This document shows, piece by piece, positions 34,817 through 44,800 of a DNA stretch of 64,000 bases. A program made the position numbers and the translations under genes. Within the stretch, counting starts at the first letter, position 1, and every line of letters starts with the position of its first letter. The stretch is from a bacterium (GTDB taxonomy: Bacteria > Moduliflexota > Moduliflexia > Moduliflexales > JAUQPW01): the NCBI GenBank assembly GCA_030550175.1, contig JAUQPW010000011.1, positions 1 to 64,000 of the forward strand, read 5' to 3'. The notes under the pieces were generated by a model. It worked only from the letters and a program-made list of their open reading frames with translations, did not search any database and had not been told where the DNA came from.

Positions 34817-37228
34817 ATGGAACAAACTGGCATCAGCGAACCAACTGGTTTGGGTCCCTCTGAAAAAGATAAGGCTGTTTTACCTCCGGCGTTAGCGATA
34901 CTTCCTTTGCGAGATTCTGTTTTATACCCCAAGATGGTTTTACCGTTGGTGGTGGGTAAAGAGCGCTCGATTAAATTGGTGGATGATGCCCTGATGGGCG
35001 ATCGGATCATCGGAGTAACCGCTTTAAGAGATTCCAAGGTAGAGAATCCGGAAATTAAAGATCTGTATACCATTGGCACTGCGGCGATTATCTTGAAGAT
35101 GATCAAAATGCCCGATGGGAGCCTTCGTTTATTAATTCAAGGACTTTCTCGAATTCGTATCCAGGAGTACATTCAAACCGAACCTTATTATCGGGCTAAG
35201 GTGGAAGCGATCCCAGATCAGTATACGAAAGACATTCGAGTGGAAGCTCTCACCATGAATGTACGGAGCCTTTTTCAAAAGGTTGTGAGTATGGCTCCTT
35301 ATCTGTCCGATGAAATTGAAATTATGGCGCTCAATATCCAAGAGCCCAGTGAACTGGTCTATTTAATCGCCTCCAGTATCAATATTTCGACCCAGGAACG
35401 ACAAGAAATTCTGGAACTCCAGGATGTTCGCCAACAATTAGAGCGGATTACCTTTTTTCTCAATCGAGAACTGGAGATCATGGAAGTACGGGAAAAGATC
35501 CAATCCCAAATCAAAGGAGAGATGGATAAGAGCCAGCGGGAGTATTATTTACGGGAGCAGCTCAAAGCCATCCAGAAGGAGTTGGGAGAGAAAGACGAGC
35601 GAACCCTTGAAATTGAGGAGTTTAAAGAAAAAATCGAGAAAGCCAACATGCCTCCAGAAGCCAGAGAAGCCGCCGAAAGGGAGCTGAATCGATTGGCAAA
35701 AATGCCACCCGCTGCCGCCGAGTATACCGTCTCCCGTACTTATTTAGAATGGCTGGTGGAGCTACCCTGGTCTATTTCTACGGAGGATAATCTGGATATA
35801 GAATCTGCACAGAAAGTCCTTGATGAGGATCATTATGATTTAGAGCGGGTTAAGAAGCGTATTTTGGAGTATCTGGCCGTTCGCAAACTTAAAAAGGATA
35901 TGAAAGGTCCGATTCTCTGTTTCCTGGGCCCGCCCGGGGTTGGAAAAACATCCCTGGGTAGATCCATTGCCAGAGCTTTGGGGCGTAAGTTTGTTCGTGT
36001 GTCCTTGGGAGGAGTCCGGGATGAAGCCGAGATCCGCGGACATCGGCGAACGTATATTGGAGCGTTGCCTGGCCGTATCATCCAAGGAATTCGTAAAGCC
36101 GGCTCCAACAATCCGGTTTTTATGCTGGATGAGATCGATAAGGTGGGAACGGATTTTCGAGGGGATCCCTCCTCGGCTTTGCTTGAAGTCCTGGATCCTG
36201 AACAAAATTATGCCTTCTCAGACCACTATCTAGAGGTCCCCTTTGATCTTTCCAAGGTTATGTTCATTACCACAGCAAATGTTTTGGATACGATTCCTCC
36301 GGCTCTCCGAGATCGAATGGAAGTGCTGGATCTTCCGGGCTATACCGAAGAAGAAAAACTCATGATTGCCAAGACCCACTTATTACCTAAGCAATTGGAA
36401 GCCCACGGTCTGGAACCTAGACATCTCCAAATCGAGGACGAAGCTCTTCGCCTGATTATCCGATCCTATACCCGAGAGGCCGGAGTAAGAAATCTGGAAC
36501 GCCAAATTGCAACTATCTGTCGAGGGATTGCCAAAGAAGTTGCTCTGGGAAAGGAAACCACGGAAGTTATCACACCGGATAAAGTTCCTCAGTACCTTGG
36601 GCCCATCAAATTTTTCTCGGAGGTGACCGAACGAACTTCAGTCCCCGGTATAGCTACCGGATTAGCCTGGACTCCCGTTGGAGGGGATATCTTGTTTGTA
36701 GAGGCCACGATGATGCGAGGGGGAAAAAATCTTATCCTGACCGGGCAACTGGGGGATGTCATGAAAGAATCGGCACAGGCCGCTTTAAGTTATATCCGTT
36801 CTAAAGCAAAGGATCTAGGAATTCCGGAGGATTTCTATGAAAAGAACGATATCCATATCCATGTTCCGGCCGGGTCCATTCCTAAAGACGGACCTTCCGC
36901 AGGAGTTACTATGATGACGGCTCTGGCTTCTCTTCTAACCGGACGACCTGTACGAAGCGACGTGGCTATGACCGGTGAGATCACCTTGCGGGGACAGGTA
37001 CTTCCGGTCGGTGGGATCAAAGAAAAGGTCCTGGCCGCTAAACAGGCCGGAATTACAACCGTTATTTTGCCTAAGAAAAACGAAAAAGATTTGGAAGAAG
37101 TCCCCGAACATATTAAAAAAGATATTAAATTCATCTTCGTTCAAACCATGGATGAAGTCCTGGAGGTTGCCTTGGAGAAAAATCAAAGTTCAAAAGGCAA
37201 ACATCCAAAGGCAAAAGTAGCTGTTTAA
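34817..37228 (+). CDS. lon: ATP-dependent protease LonA
   Basis: The 803-residue hexameric protease has an N-terminal substrate domain (about 25-225), AAA+ ATPase with GPPGVGKTS Walker A near 373-381, and the C-terminal Ser-Lys protease with PKDGPSAG (catalytic Ser near 694) and the Lys 43 residues later in GGIKEK. It degrades misfolded and some regulatory proteins in the cytoplasm. Length is usual for LonA. The last residues ([12 protein letters not shown]) come from a 7-base-period repeat arm that continues beyond the stop codon and are not part of the family. It follows hsp20 in the same direction; GAGGAATCAGG gives the ribosome site. Confidence 0.97.
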   Translation: MEQTGISEPTGLGPSEKDKAVLPPALAILPLRDSVLYPKMVLPLVVGKERSIKLVDDALMGDRIIGVTALRDSKVENPEIKDLYTIGTAAIILKMIKMPDGSLRLLIQGLSRIRIQEYIQTEPYYRAKVEAIPDQYTKDIRVEALTMNVRSLFQKVVSMAPYLSDEIEIMALNIQEPSELVYLIASSINISTQERQEILELQDVRQQLERITFFLNRELEIMEVREKIQSQIKGEMDKSQREYYLREQLKAIQKELGEKDERTLEIEEFKEKIEKANMPPEAREAAERELNRLAKMPPAAAEYTVSRTYLEWLVELPWSISTEDNLDIESAQKVLDEDHYDLERVKKRILEYLAVRKLKKDMKGPILCFLGPPGVGKTSLGRSIARALGRKFVRVSLGGVRDEAEIRGHRRTYIGALPGRIIQGIRKAGSNNPVFMLDEIDKVGTDFRGDPSSALLEVLDPEQNYAFSDHYLEVPFDLSKVMFITTANVLDTIPPALRDRMEVLDLPGYTEEEKLMIAKTHLLPKQLEAHGLEPRHLQIEDEALRLIIRSYTREAGVRNLERQIATICRGIAKEVALGKETTEVITPDKVPQYLGPIKFFSEVTERTSVPGIATGLAWTPVGGDILFVEATMMRGGKNLILTGQLGDVMKESAQAALSYIRSKAKDLGIPEDFYEKNDIHIHVPAGSIPKDGPSAGVTMMTALASLLTGRPVRSDVAMTGEITLRGQVLPVGGIKEKVLAAKQAGITTVILPKKNEKDLEEVPEHIKKDIKFIFVQTMDEVLEVALEKNQSSKGKHPKAKVAV

Positions 37229-37374
37229 CCCCAAGCTGTGAGAACTCTCTTCCCGGAGACCCGATGACGAAGGAACAGAAGGAGTTTTCTTATCCCTGCG
37301 TCCTCAGGTTCCGGGGTCTCTCAAACCATCCTGGATGATGAATCCTTACTTCCTTTTGCCTTTTGCCTTTTACC
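37183..37374. repeat. Inverted repeat with CTTTTGC/GCAAAAG heptamers flanking lon end
   Basis: The left arm CAAAAGGCAAACATCCAAAG (inside the lon 3-prime end) mirrors the right arm CCTTTTGCCTTTTGCCTTTT (before glgC), with a clear 7-base period on the right. A second nested, weaker palindrome (CCCGGAGACC ... GGTTCCGGGGTCTC) fills the middle. No gene lies in between. Confidence 0.65.
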
Positions 37375-37380
37375 CTCTAT

Positions 37381-38730
37381 ATGAAAGATGTTCTTACCAT
37401 GATTTTAGCCGGTGGTAAAGGAAGTCGGCTATATCCTCTAACAAAAGATCGGGCTAAACCCGCAGTCCCTTTTGGAGGGATTTATCGGATCATTGATTTT
37501 GTCCTTAATAACTGTATTAACTCCAACCTCCGTAAAATTAATGTTCTTACCCAGTACAAATTTATGTCCCTGGATCGTCATCTCAAAGAGGGATGGGGTT
37601 TTCTAAGCCGACAACTGGGAGAGTATATTGATATTATTCCTCCTCAGCAAAGGGTTGGAGAACAATGGTATCAAGGGACCGTCAATGCCATTTTTCAAAA
37701 TATTTATACCATTGAAAAGGAATCTCCTTCCTATGTCCTGATCCTTTCCGGGGATCATGTTTACAAGATGGATTATTCTCGAATGATCCTTTTCCACAAG
37801 GAAAAAAAAGCGGATTTAACCCTGGCAGTCACACAAGTAGAAAAGGAACAGGCTTCCCGATTTGGAGTTGTGGAGCTGAATCCCAAGGGTCAGGTCCTAT
37901 GGTTTGAGGAAAAACCTTCACTGGAGAAAATAGAAGCGTGGGAGAATAAGAGAGCCGGAGAGTGGAAAAGAGAAGGAACCGATACCCGTTCCCCTACTTT
38001 CTCGCCTTCCTACATCCCTGCAGCCGGATATTGTTGGGTTTCCATGGGCATCTATCTTTTTAACACAGAGGTTTTACTTAAAAAGTTACGGGAAGAATCC
38101 GTGGAAAACTGTACCCAAGATATAGGCGAGAAATTTGTTCCGGCCATGCTGGAGCAAAACGCGGTCTATGGGTATCCCTTTGGAATTCATAACCCGGAAT
38201 TTCCATCTCCCCCCCACCCCTTCCCTCCCCATGGACGGGGAGGGAGAGAGGGGGGGGGGGATGCAGGCTATTGGCGGGATATTGGAACTTTAGACGCCTA
38301 TTGGGAAGCGCATATGGACCTGGTTTCTGTAACTCCACTCTTTAATCTCTACGATCGGGATTGGCCTATACGAACCTATCAAGAACAATTTCCACCTCCC
38401 AAATTCGTCCATGCAGAGGAGTACCCGGGAGGCCGAATGGGAATTGCTCTAAACTCTATGGTCTCCCAGGGATGTATCATCAGTGGGGGGCGTGTTCAAA
38501 GTTCGGTTCTCTCTCCCAACGTTCGGGTCAACAGTTATGCTCAAATTTATGAATCCGTCCTTCTAGAAGGCGTACAGGTCGGTCGTCGGGCTAAAATCCG
38601 AAGGGCTATACTGGATAAGGGAGTTATCGTCCCTGAAGGATTTGAAATCGGCTTTAACCTTGAACGAGATCGGCAGCAGTTCGTGGTAAGTCCAGGGGGG
38701 ATCGTCGTTGTCTCTAAAGACTCCTTCTAA
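37381..38730 (+). CDS. glgC: Glucose-1-phosphate adenylyltransferase
   Basis: From the ATG at 37381 the product is 449 residues, making ADP-glucose from ATP and glucose-1-phosphate for glycogen. The nucleotide loop LAGGKGSRLYPLT (9-21), RAKPAVPFGG, and GTVNAIFQN are the family signature, and a left-handed beta-helix follows. Two stretches do not belong to the family: about residues 190-215 (KRAGEWKREGTDTRSPTFSP) and about 275-296 (PSPPHPFPPHGRGGREGGG). Both are encoded by palindromic, 7-base-period DNA (37959-38010 and 38204-38263), in frame. Their position next to loops that contact the sugar makes it worth asking if the enzyme still works. A TTG start at 37363 is rejected because it is repeat DNA. 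Confidence 0.93.
   Translation: MKDVLTMILAGGKGSRLYPLTKDRAKPAVPFGGIYRIIDFVLNNCINSNLRKINVLTQYKFMSLDRHLKEGWGFLSRQLGEYIDIIPPQQRVGEQWYQGTVNAIFQNIYTIEKESPSYVLILSGDHVYKMDYSRMILFHKEKKADLTLAVTQVEKEQASRFGVVELNPKGQVLWFEEKPSLEKIEAWENKRAGEWKREGTDTRSPTFSPSYIPAAGYCWVSMGIYLFNTEVLLKKLREESVENCTQDIGEKFVPAMLEQNAVYGYPFGIHNPEFPSPPHPFPPHGRGGREGGGDAGYWRDIGTLDAYWEAHMDLVSVTPLFNLYDRDWPIRTYQEQFPPPKFVHAEEYPGGRMGIALNSMVSQGCIISGGRVQSSVLSPNVRVNSYAQIYESVLLEGVQVGRRAKIRRAILDKGVIVPEGFEIGFNLERDRQQFVVSPGGIVVVSKDSF
37959..38010. repeat. Palindromic insertion inside glgC (first)
   Basis: GAGAGTGGAAAAGAGAAGGA (37959 on) and GTTCCCCTACTTTCTCGCCT (37988 on) are imperfect complements around a GATACCC loop. The translation of this stretch has no counterpart in GlgC proteins I know. 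It fits the 7-base-period repeats seen elsewhere in the window. Confidence 0.6.
38204..38263. repeat. Palindromic insertion inside glgC (second)
   Basis: CATC, then a C-rich arm to 38230, ATGGAC, then a G-rich arm ending in GATG at 38263. The two arms are almost perfectly complementary over 27 bases, around a 6-base centre. In frame it encodes PSPPHPFPPHGRGGREGGGD, absent from normal GlgC. Confidence 0.8.
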
Positions 38731-38882
38731 ACCTGGAAAGAAAAAGAGTCTTATCCCCGAAAAACCTTGAAACATCCTGATAAGGAAATTAAAAACGTCC
38801 TGACCTGATAAGAGAATTAATTTGCTGCTCAACCTATAATCCCCCCCTATTCCAGAATCTGTCCGTGCCGTATAGAAAAAAT

Positions 38883-40262
38883 ATGAGAATCCTTATTGCA
38901 GCTGAAATTTATCACCCCTATACCACCGGCTCTGCCTATGCTACCTATCGCCTGGCCCATGGACTGGCTTCCAGGGGTTACCAGATCTTTGTGGTGTCTT
39001 CTGGTCACGGCCCTCGTACAGAGAAAACTAAAGAGGATCGGGTCGAAGTCTTCCGGATAAGCTCTGTACCGATTCCTTTTCATCCGCACTATTATTTTTC
39101 GCCCTTTGCCTACTTTTTTTTGCCCCCAATCTGGGAGGAGATAAAACCGGATATTATCCATGTGCAGGATCATTTTTTTATCTGCTGGGCTCTCATAGAA
39201 TATGCCAGAAAAAACTCCATCCCGGTTATCGGCACAAATCATTTTCACCCGGATAATTTGGTGCATTACTTGCACTTGCCACCCAAAATCGAGAACAAAC
39301 TCAGAGCCCTGGCATGGAAACATTTTAATGGGGTATTCGGTCAGGTGGATATGATTACCACACCGTCTAAAACTGCCTGTAAAATAATGATGGAAAATGG
39401 CCTTAAACGGGAGATCCAGGTTATTTCTAACGGAATAGATTTAAATAAATTCAAACCCAGACCAGCCCATGAGGTTCAAGAGGTAATAAAAAAATACCGT
39501 ATGGAGGGGGAGGAGAAAAAAATTCTTTTTGTGGGAAGATTAGAGAAAGAAAAAAACATCAATGTTTTGATAAAGGCATTAAAATTAATAAACAAAAAAA
39601 TGGCGGCAAAACTGTTCCTCTGCGGTTTTGGTTCTGAAGAAAACCGTCTTAAAGAATTGGCCAGAAGATCCGGTCTTGAAGGTAAAGTTTTATTTCTCGG
39701 CCGGGTTCCCGATGAAGATTTGAGGAAAATCTATAATGGAGTTAATCTTTTTGCGACTGCCAGTACTGTTGAACTGCAGAGTCTGGTGGTCATGGAAGCC
39801 ATGGCTTCCGGTCTGCCTGTAGTTTCATCGGAAAGTATGGCGTTACCTGAATTGGTGGTGGATGGTGTAAATGGGTTCGCTTTCCCACCCGGGGATAGCC
39901 AGATAGCCGCAGACCGGATAATGAAGATTTTGAGTAATCCAGAACTTGCAAAACAGATGGGTCAAAGGAGTTTAGAGTTCATCCAAAATCATGATTTTGA
40001 AAAAACCCTGGATGCCTATGAACGACTCTATAGCCAACAGGCAGGAGATAAAAAGAAAAATAAACTGAGTCCGGGTGGGTCTTTAATCCAAAGATCTATC
40101 TTAAATTTTCTGTTGCTGGGTGGATATTTCTTTTCCAGGATAATGGATCTCCCCCAGAGTCCTTTTTACTTAAAAATAAATGCTTCTCGGTATAGAACAA
40201 GACTGACACAGTTAAGTAGAAGAGGGAAGAAGTTATCTTTTGTCAGATATAGGAAAAGATGA
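38883..40262 (+). CDS. GT4-family glycosyltransferase, possibly lipid-directed
   Basis: The 459-residue GT-B enzyme (from the ATG at 38883) opens with a nucleotide-sugar-binding fold containing YHPYTTGSAYATYRLAHGL. The GT4 acidic pair is in EAMASGLPVVSSESMALPE (E-x7-E type), which contacts the donor. The middle section, with TNHFHPDNLVHYLHLP, resembles diacylglycerol glucosyltransferases and mannosyltransferases of the PimB kind, so a membrane lipid acceptor is possible. The C-terminal 60 residues are basic and hydrophobic (LLLGGYFFSRIMDLP), a possible membrane contact. It is followed after three bases by the MOT1-like transporter, so those two are one operon. The gene is AT-rich compared with glgC. 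Confidence 0.88.
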   Translation: MRILIAAEIYHPYTTGSAYATYRLAHGLASRGYQIFVVSSGHGPRTEKTKEDRVEVFRISSVPIPFHPHYYFSPFAYFFLPPIWEEIKPDIIHVQDHFFICWALIEYARKNSIPVIGTNHFHPDNLVHYLHLPPKIENKLRALAWKHFNGVFGQVDMITTPSKTACKIMMENGLKREIQVISNGIDLNKFKPRPAHEVQEVIKKYRMEGEEKKILFVGRLEKEKNINVLIKALKLINKKMAAKLFLCGFGSEENRLKELARRSGLEGKVLFLGRVPDEDLRKIYNGVNLFATASTVELQSLVVMEAMASGLPVVSSESMALPELVVDGVNGFAFPPGDSQIAADRIMKILSNPELAKQMGQRSLEFIQNHDFEKTLDAYERLYSQQAGDKKKNKLSPGGSLIQRSILNFLLLGGYFFSRIMDLPQSPFYLKINASRYRTRLTQLSRRGKKLSFVRYRKR

Positions 40263-40265
40263 TCC

Positions 40266-41420
40266 ATGAAGGCCCAAGGAAATAAATATAAAGGAAATAA
40301 ATATAATTTACAAGAGCTGGCCGGGGCTTTCGGTGATTTAGGAACCCTTATCCCCTTTCTCATGGGATATATCATCCTCAACAGAATGAATCCCGTGGGT
40401 ATTCTCACAGCCTTTGGATTCTTTAAAATTATGATGGGTCTTTATTATAAGACCCCCATCCCGGTTCAACCCATGAAGGTGATCGGTGCAGCCGTGATCA
40501 GTCATCCAGGAACCATAACGCCAGGTGCGGTTTGGGCTTCGGGGTTGTTTACGGGGATTTTGTGGCTGATCATGGGTCTGACAGATGCAGTCACCTGGAT
40601 CTCCAAGATTACCAGTCGTCCGGTCATCCAGGGCCTTATACTCGGTCTGGGACTTGGGTTCATGAGGGAAGGGATTAAAATGATGGAAACAGATCTTCTC
40701 CTGGCCTGGGTTGCGGCCATTCTGACCTTTATTCTCCTTTCCCAACAACGGATCCCGGCTATGTTACTGCTTCTGGGTTCTGGTTTTATCATAGCTATAA
40801 TTAGAGAACCGATCCTTCTTAAAGAGCTGGATAAACTTTCTTTCCGTTTGCAGCTTCCCGAATTTACCTTATATAAACTCAGGTGGGAAGATTTCCTGAC
40901 CGGTGTCATAGTTTTAGGTATCCCCCAGGTAGCTTTAACATTAAGCAATGCGATTATCGCAATAGTTGAGGAAAATAATACCCTGTTTCCAGATCGACCC
41001 ATCACGGTCCGGACCGTTGCCATCGATCATGGAATCATGAACCTTATCGGAGCCAGCTTTGGCGGAGTTCCCATGTGTCATGGGGCCGGAGGTATGGCCG
41101 GTCATGTCCGCTTTGGTGCTCGAACCGGTGGTGCTCTGGTAATCCTGGGGAGCCTTCTCCTGTTTACAGGTCTCTTCCTGGCCGATTCCATAGCCATACT
41201 CTTTAAACTCTTTCCCAGACCGATTCTAGGAGTAATCCTCCTGTTCGGGGGTCTTGAACTAGCCGTTAGGATTCCCGGGATTCAAGGAAACAAGTTCCAA
41301 AAGGGAGATCTCTATGTGATGATCCTCACCGCCGGGATATCCCTGGTAAATATAGGTATGGGTTATCTGATCGGGTTATTTCTATGGTATGCCTTCCAAC
41401 GAAAATGGCTGAAGGTCTGA
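40266..41420 (+). CDS. MOT1-type molybdate/sulfate transporter
   Basis: The 384-residue membrane protein has about ten hydrophobic spans and the two MOT1-family signature blocks: ELAGAFGDLGTLIPFLMGY near 16-34 with PIPVQPMK near 68-75, and GVPMCHGAGGMAGHVRFGARTGG near 273-295. In plants and algae this family (PF16983) imports molybdate; the bacterial members are annotated as sulfate/molybdate transporters and may use either. No molybdenum-cofactor gene lies nearby. It begins three bases after the glycosyltransferase stop and is probably co-transcribed. Confidence 0.9.
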   Translation: MKAQGNKYKGNKYNLQELAGAFGDLGTLIPFLMGYIILNRMNPVGILTAFGFFKIMMGLYYKTPIPVQPMKVIGAAVISHPGTITPGAVWASGLFTGILWLIMGLTDAVTWISKITSRPVIQGLILGLGLGFMREGIKMMETDLLLAWVAAILTFILLSQQRIPAMLLLLGSGFIIAIIREPILLKELDKLSFRLQLPEFTLYKLRWEDFLTGVIVLGIPQVALTLSNAIIAIVEENNTLFPDRPITVRTVAIDHGIMNLIGASFGGVPMCHGAGGMAGHVRFGARTGGALVILGSLLLFTGLFLADSIAILFKLFPRPILGVILLFGGLELAVRIPGIQGNKFQKGDLYVMILTAGISLVNIGMGYLIGLFLWYAFQRKWLKV

Positions 41421-41574
41421 GAATACTTGCTTTTAAGCCGAATGTATTGACCGCCTGGTATGACTCCATCTACGGACTCTACAACTTCTTCCTCGGTGCT
41501 CTGCTGTGAAAAAGCCTGTTAAATCTTACCGGAAGTCTGAACGATCACCTTACACGACCCGTGGAAAAATAATG

Positions 41575-41602
41575 TTGACAACCTCAGGATAACCGGTATA
41601 AA
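41575..41602 (+). promoter_or_regulatory. Strong sigma70-like promoter
   Basis: TTGACA (41575-41580), a 16-base spacer, and TATAAA (41597-41602). The -35 is perfect and the -10 matches at five of six places. It drives the giant membrane protein gene and probably endonuclease III. Confidence 0.65.
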
Positions 41603-41767
41603 AGTTAGAATCAATTAACGTAAATAGGTAATAGCCTTCTCTACGTATAGCGTTATACTCCGATTCCATGTGGTATGGGTCATGCAGGGTAGATGGTTTG
41701 TCTCAATTTTAAATAGCCCCATGGAAAATGACAAATGGAGGATCTCAAAACGAACGGATATTAGAGG

Positions 41768-41827
41768 GAGATTCAGGTTAGAATCTCTAAGTTTTATCTA
41801 ACCCATGGTTGAGCTCCTTTTAAGGAG
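41768..41827 (+). promoter_or_regulatory. Leader hairpins, one over the ribosome site
   Basis: The first stem is GAGATTC with GAATCTC (41768-41774/41781-41787), followed by AAGTTTTAT, resembling a weak terminator. The second, CTCCT-TTTA-AGGAG (41814-41818/41823-41827), pairs with the strong AAGGAGG ribosome site of the next gene, which could hide it from ribosomes. Confidence 0.4.
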
Positions 41828-41837
41828 GTAAAGATCC

Positions 41838-44800
41838 ATGGAATGTAAAAATTGCAATTCGAGAATTCAAGAACCTTATCTCTACTGTCCTACTTGTAGT
41901 GCTCCTTCCTATTCCTCGCTCTACGAAGAGTTGGTCAAAGTGGATTATTTTCTCTCCCAATGTGATACCTGGTTGGAAGAAGGTGTTATGGAAGAATCCA
42001 TTATTTTACCCCTTAGAGAGCGCTACCTGGCCAAAAAACAAGAACTTCTTATCCTCCTTCAGGCTTCTGAAGAGACCTCTCCTCTTCCAAAGGAAGATAT
42101 TTTAAGAGAACTTGCAGAAAAAGTTATAAAAAAATCCTTCGAGAAGACAAAAAGAATCGTCGAGGAAGATACCCAGGAGATTGCCGGGGACATGATCCAG
42201 GAAACTCCCGTTTCCCCCGCCTTACCGGAAACCGAAAAAGCTTTTGAATTTGAAGTGGAGGAAGGAACTGAGGAAGAAATCTCCTTATCCTCGCTGGATT
42301 TAACTTCTTCCCCTCTTCCGGAGAAAAAAAATGGGAAATCTGCATCGACCTCTTCCTTCATGACCCAAGAAGTAGCTCCCTTGATTTCTGATACTTCTGG
42401 GGATAAAGCGTTTACTCTCCCTTCCGGCCCCCTGGAAAAACCTTCTCCAACTCCAATGCCGGAGAAAATCCCTCCGACTTCTTCGGGGACTGCTCTAACC
42501 CAGGAGCAGATGACCGTGACTTTTTTGATTATTATCGGGGTTTTTAGTGTTTTTTTTGTTTCCTTACACTTCCCCCTTTCTTACTATGCTCCTCTTTTGA
42601 TGCTCTTGGGAGCAACTGGCGTTTATACAGGGTATTCTCTCAGCGTAAACGTTCTTAAGTTTAAAGGAGCTCCTTATCTATGGACTCACCCTTTAACCCT
42701 CGCCGGTTATGCCTTAACCTTTCTGGCCCTCTTGCTGTCTTTAAAGGGTCTCCAACCAGGCGTTATGATTGTGACTTTAACCCTGGCAATCCTTTTATAT
42801 ATCTTATCGGCTTATGTCTACAAAAGTTCCCTGTTTGTTTACCTGAGTGCCCTGTGTTTTACTGCCCTGTATACCATTGCCCTCTTTCAAATAGTCCCTT
42901 TTTCCCTACCGATGACCTGTTTCGCTCTTATTCCGCTGACGGTTATCGAAACCTATCTGGCACACCAATATTCCCATCTGGAAAACGGTAAATTCTCCAG
43001 ACCCCTTTACCGACTCGCATTCGCCCTGTCCGTGATCATTCTTTTGACGACCCTGGGGGTTCTGTATTATGAAAGTGCTGCTTCCTTAGTAACCCCCTTA
43101 TCCCTTCAAACTCTTTTTTTTCCCTCCCAGGCTCCTTCTTATCAAATAACCTGGTCTCTGATCATCTTTTTAACCTATAGTGTTCTCTACGGCCTGTGCG
43201 GCTATTTATATAAACGTACGATCTTCATCTATCTCACCAATATCCTCTTAACCCTATCCCTTGGGATTTGGATAAGTTATCTGCAGAAAGAATTTCTCCT
43301 CCCCTTAGGTCTTACACTCCTTTTCCTTACCCAGGTGATGGTAATAAAATGGCTGGAATTCAACCAGGTTTCAAAAGAATTGTTAATCCCTATTCTGGAT
43401 GTTCCTTTAGCAGCCTCTCTGGTGACTTTGGGACTCATTTTAACGCCTCCTCTACCTTCTTTTTTTAACGTTGCGGCACTTTTGTTACTGGGTATTTTCT
43501 ATCTCTGGACAACCCAAATTTATCCCAACAACTTCCTGGTTTATTTAGCTTCCGGTATTTTTGCTGGAGGGATCTTTTATGGGGTCTCCCTTTCTAATAA
43601 TCCAACTCCCGAAACCTATGGTCTCCTGGGAGGCCTGTTAAGCCTTCTCTATTTCATAGGAGCATACTTTTACGAAAAAAATCTTCAGTTAAAAGCGGAT
43701 TTGGATCTTTCCGGAGAAAGATCCTCTGCCTGGCAAGAAGAGGCCCATCTGTATTCGCATTCGTTAATCAATAGCGCCCTGTTCCTCTCTGTTTTATCCC
43801 TCATCCTAGCCTGGAAGAACCCGGGGGTTCTGATGGAATTGGGAGCCTTCTATTTCTTCTTGATTCTTCTATATCCCTCTAAGTACTGGCTTTATCCGGC
43901 CTTTATTCTCTTTTTTGGTAGTGTCCATCTAAGCTGGATTGCTCCACTTCCCTTTAGTTCCTGGGATTCTGCCTTTATCCTATTGGCTTTAGTCCTTTTC
44001 CTGATCGCCCATACCGTTCAGGTAAGCCAGAGAACCCTTTGCCGGATTTTATCCCTCCCAGAAAAGGATTATCATCAACCACTATTTAACCTGGCCATCG
44101 TACTATTCCTTGCTTCCCTGGTGCTGTACTTTTCGAATCTGACGAATATCTTTTCAGATTCCTATACCCTTCTTTTTGCCACCCTCTTCTGTGGACTGGG
44201 GTTTTATCTTCAGGGAGAAGCGATTTATCTATTCCTTCTCTTTCTAATCACCTTTGCCTTAAATTTTTCCTTTGGGACCGCTTCGCTTCAGGAGATCAAC
44301 TTTGAGTATCTTTCTTTAAGCTCAATTCTGCTAACCTGGGCCTGGTTAGAGGTTATCTATAGAATAACCCAACCATCGAACAGAAGAATATTTGAAAAAA
44401 TCAGTCAGTCCCTCTCCCCTCAAGCCAGGCAAACAATTATCGATATTTTCTACCCCCTGATTTTTGCCTATACGTTGGTAAGTCTGATTCTGACCCTGGG
44501 CCAGGTATCTCCGGCAACAATTGCTACCCTTTGGATTACCGCCCTGATTTATACCCGCTATGCCCATATCTTTGGAACCAATAAATGGCTTTATGGAGCT
44601 AATTTTGCGGTGGATGTAGGAGTCATTTATCTTATTTTCTGGTTAACGAATATAGGGGCTCCACAAGGAAATCCCTACCTCATAACCAGTTACCTCAGCC
44701 TTTCAACCGTCGTTCTTTGTTGGATCTGGACTGCCTGGGGTAAATATTATGAAGCCCGGGGAGAAATTCCGGGTCGAACCTATTTGAAGAGTTTTGCAAT

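Larger units (their letters stand above)
41421..41837. other. Long leader region before giant membrane protein gene
   Basis: This 417-base gap has no gene. It contains a good promoter (41575-41602) and then some 230 bases of leader, with a hairpin at 41768-41787 (GAGATTC/GAATCTC, loop AGGTTA, then AAGTTTTAT) and a second hairpin over the ribosome site at 41814-41827. The layout would suit an attenuator or a ligand-sensing RNA, but no known riboswitch consensus is seen. Confidence 0.5.
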
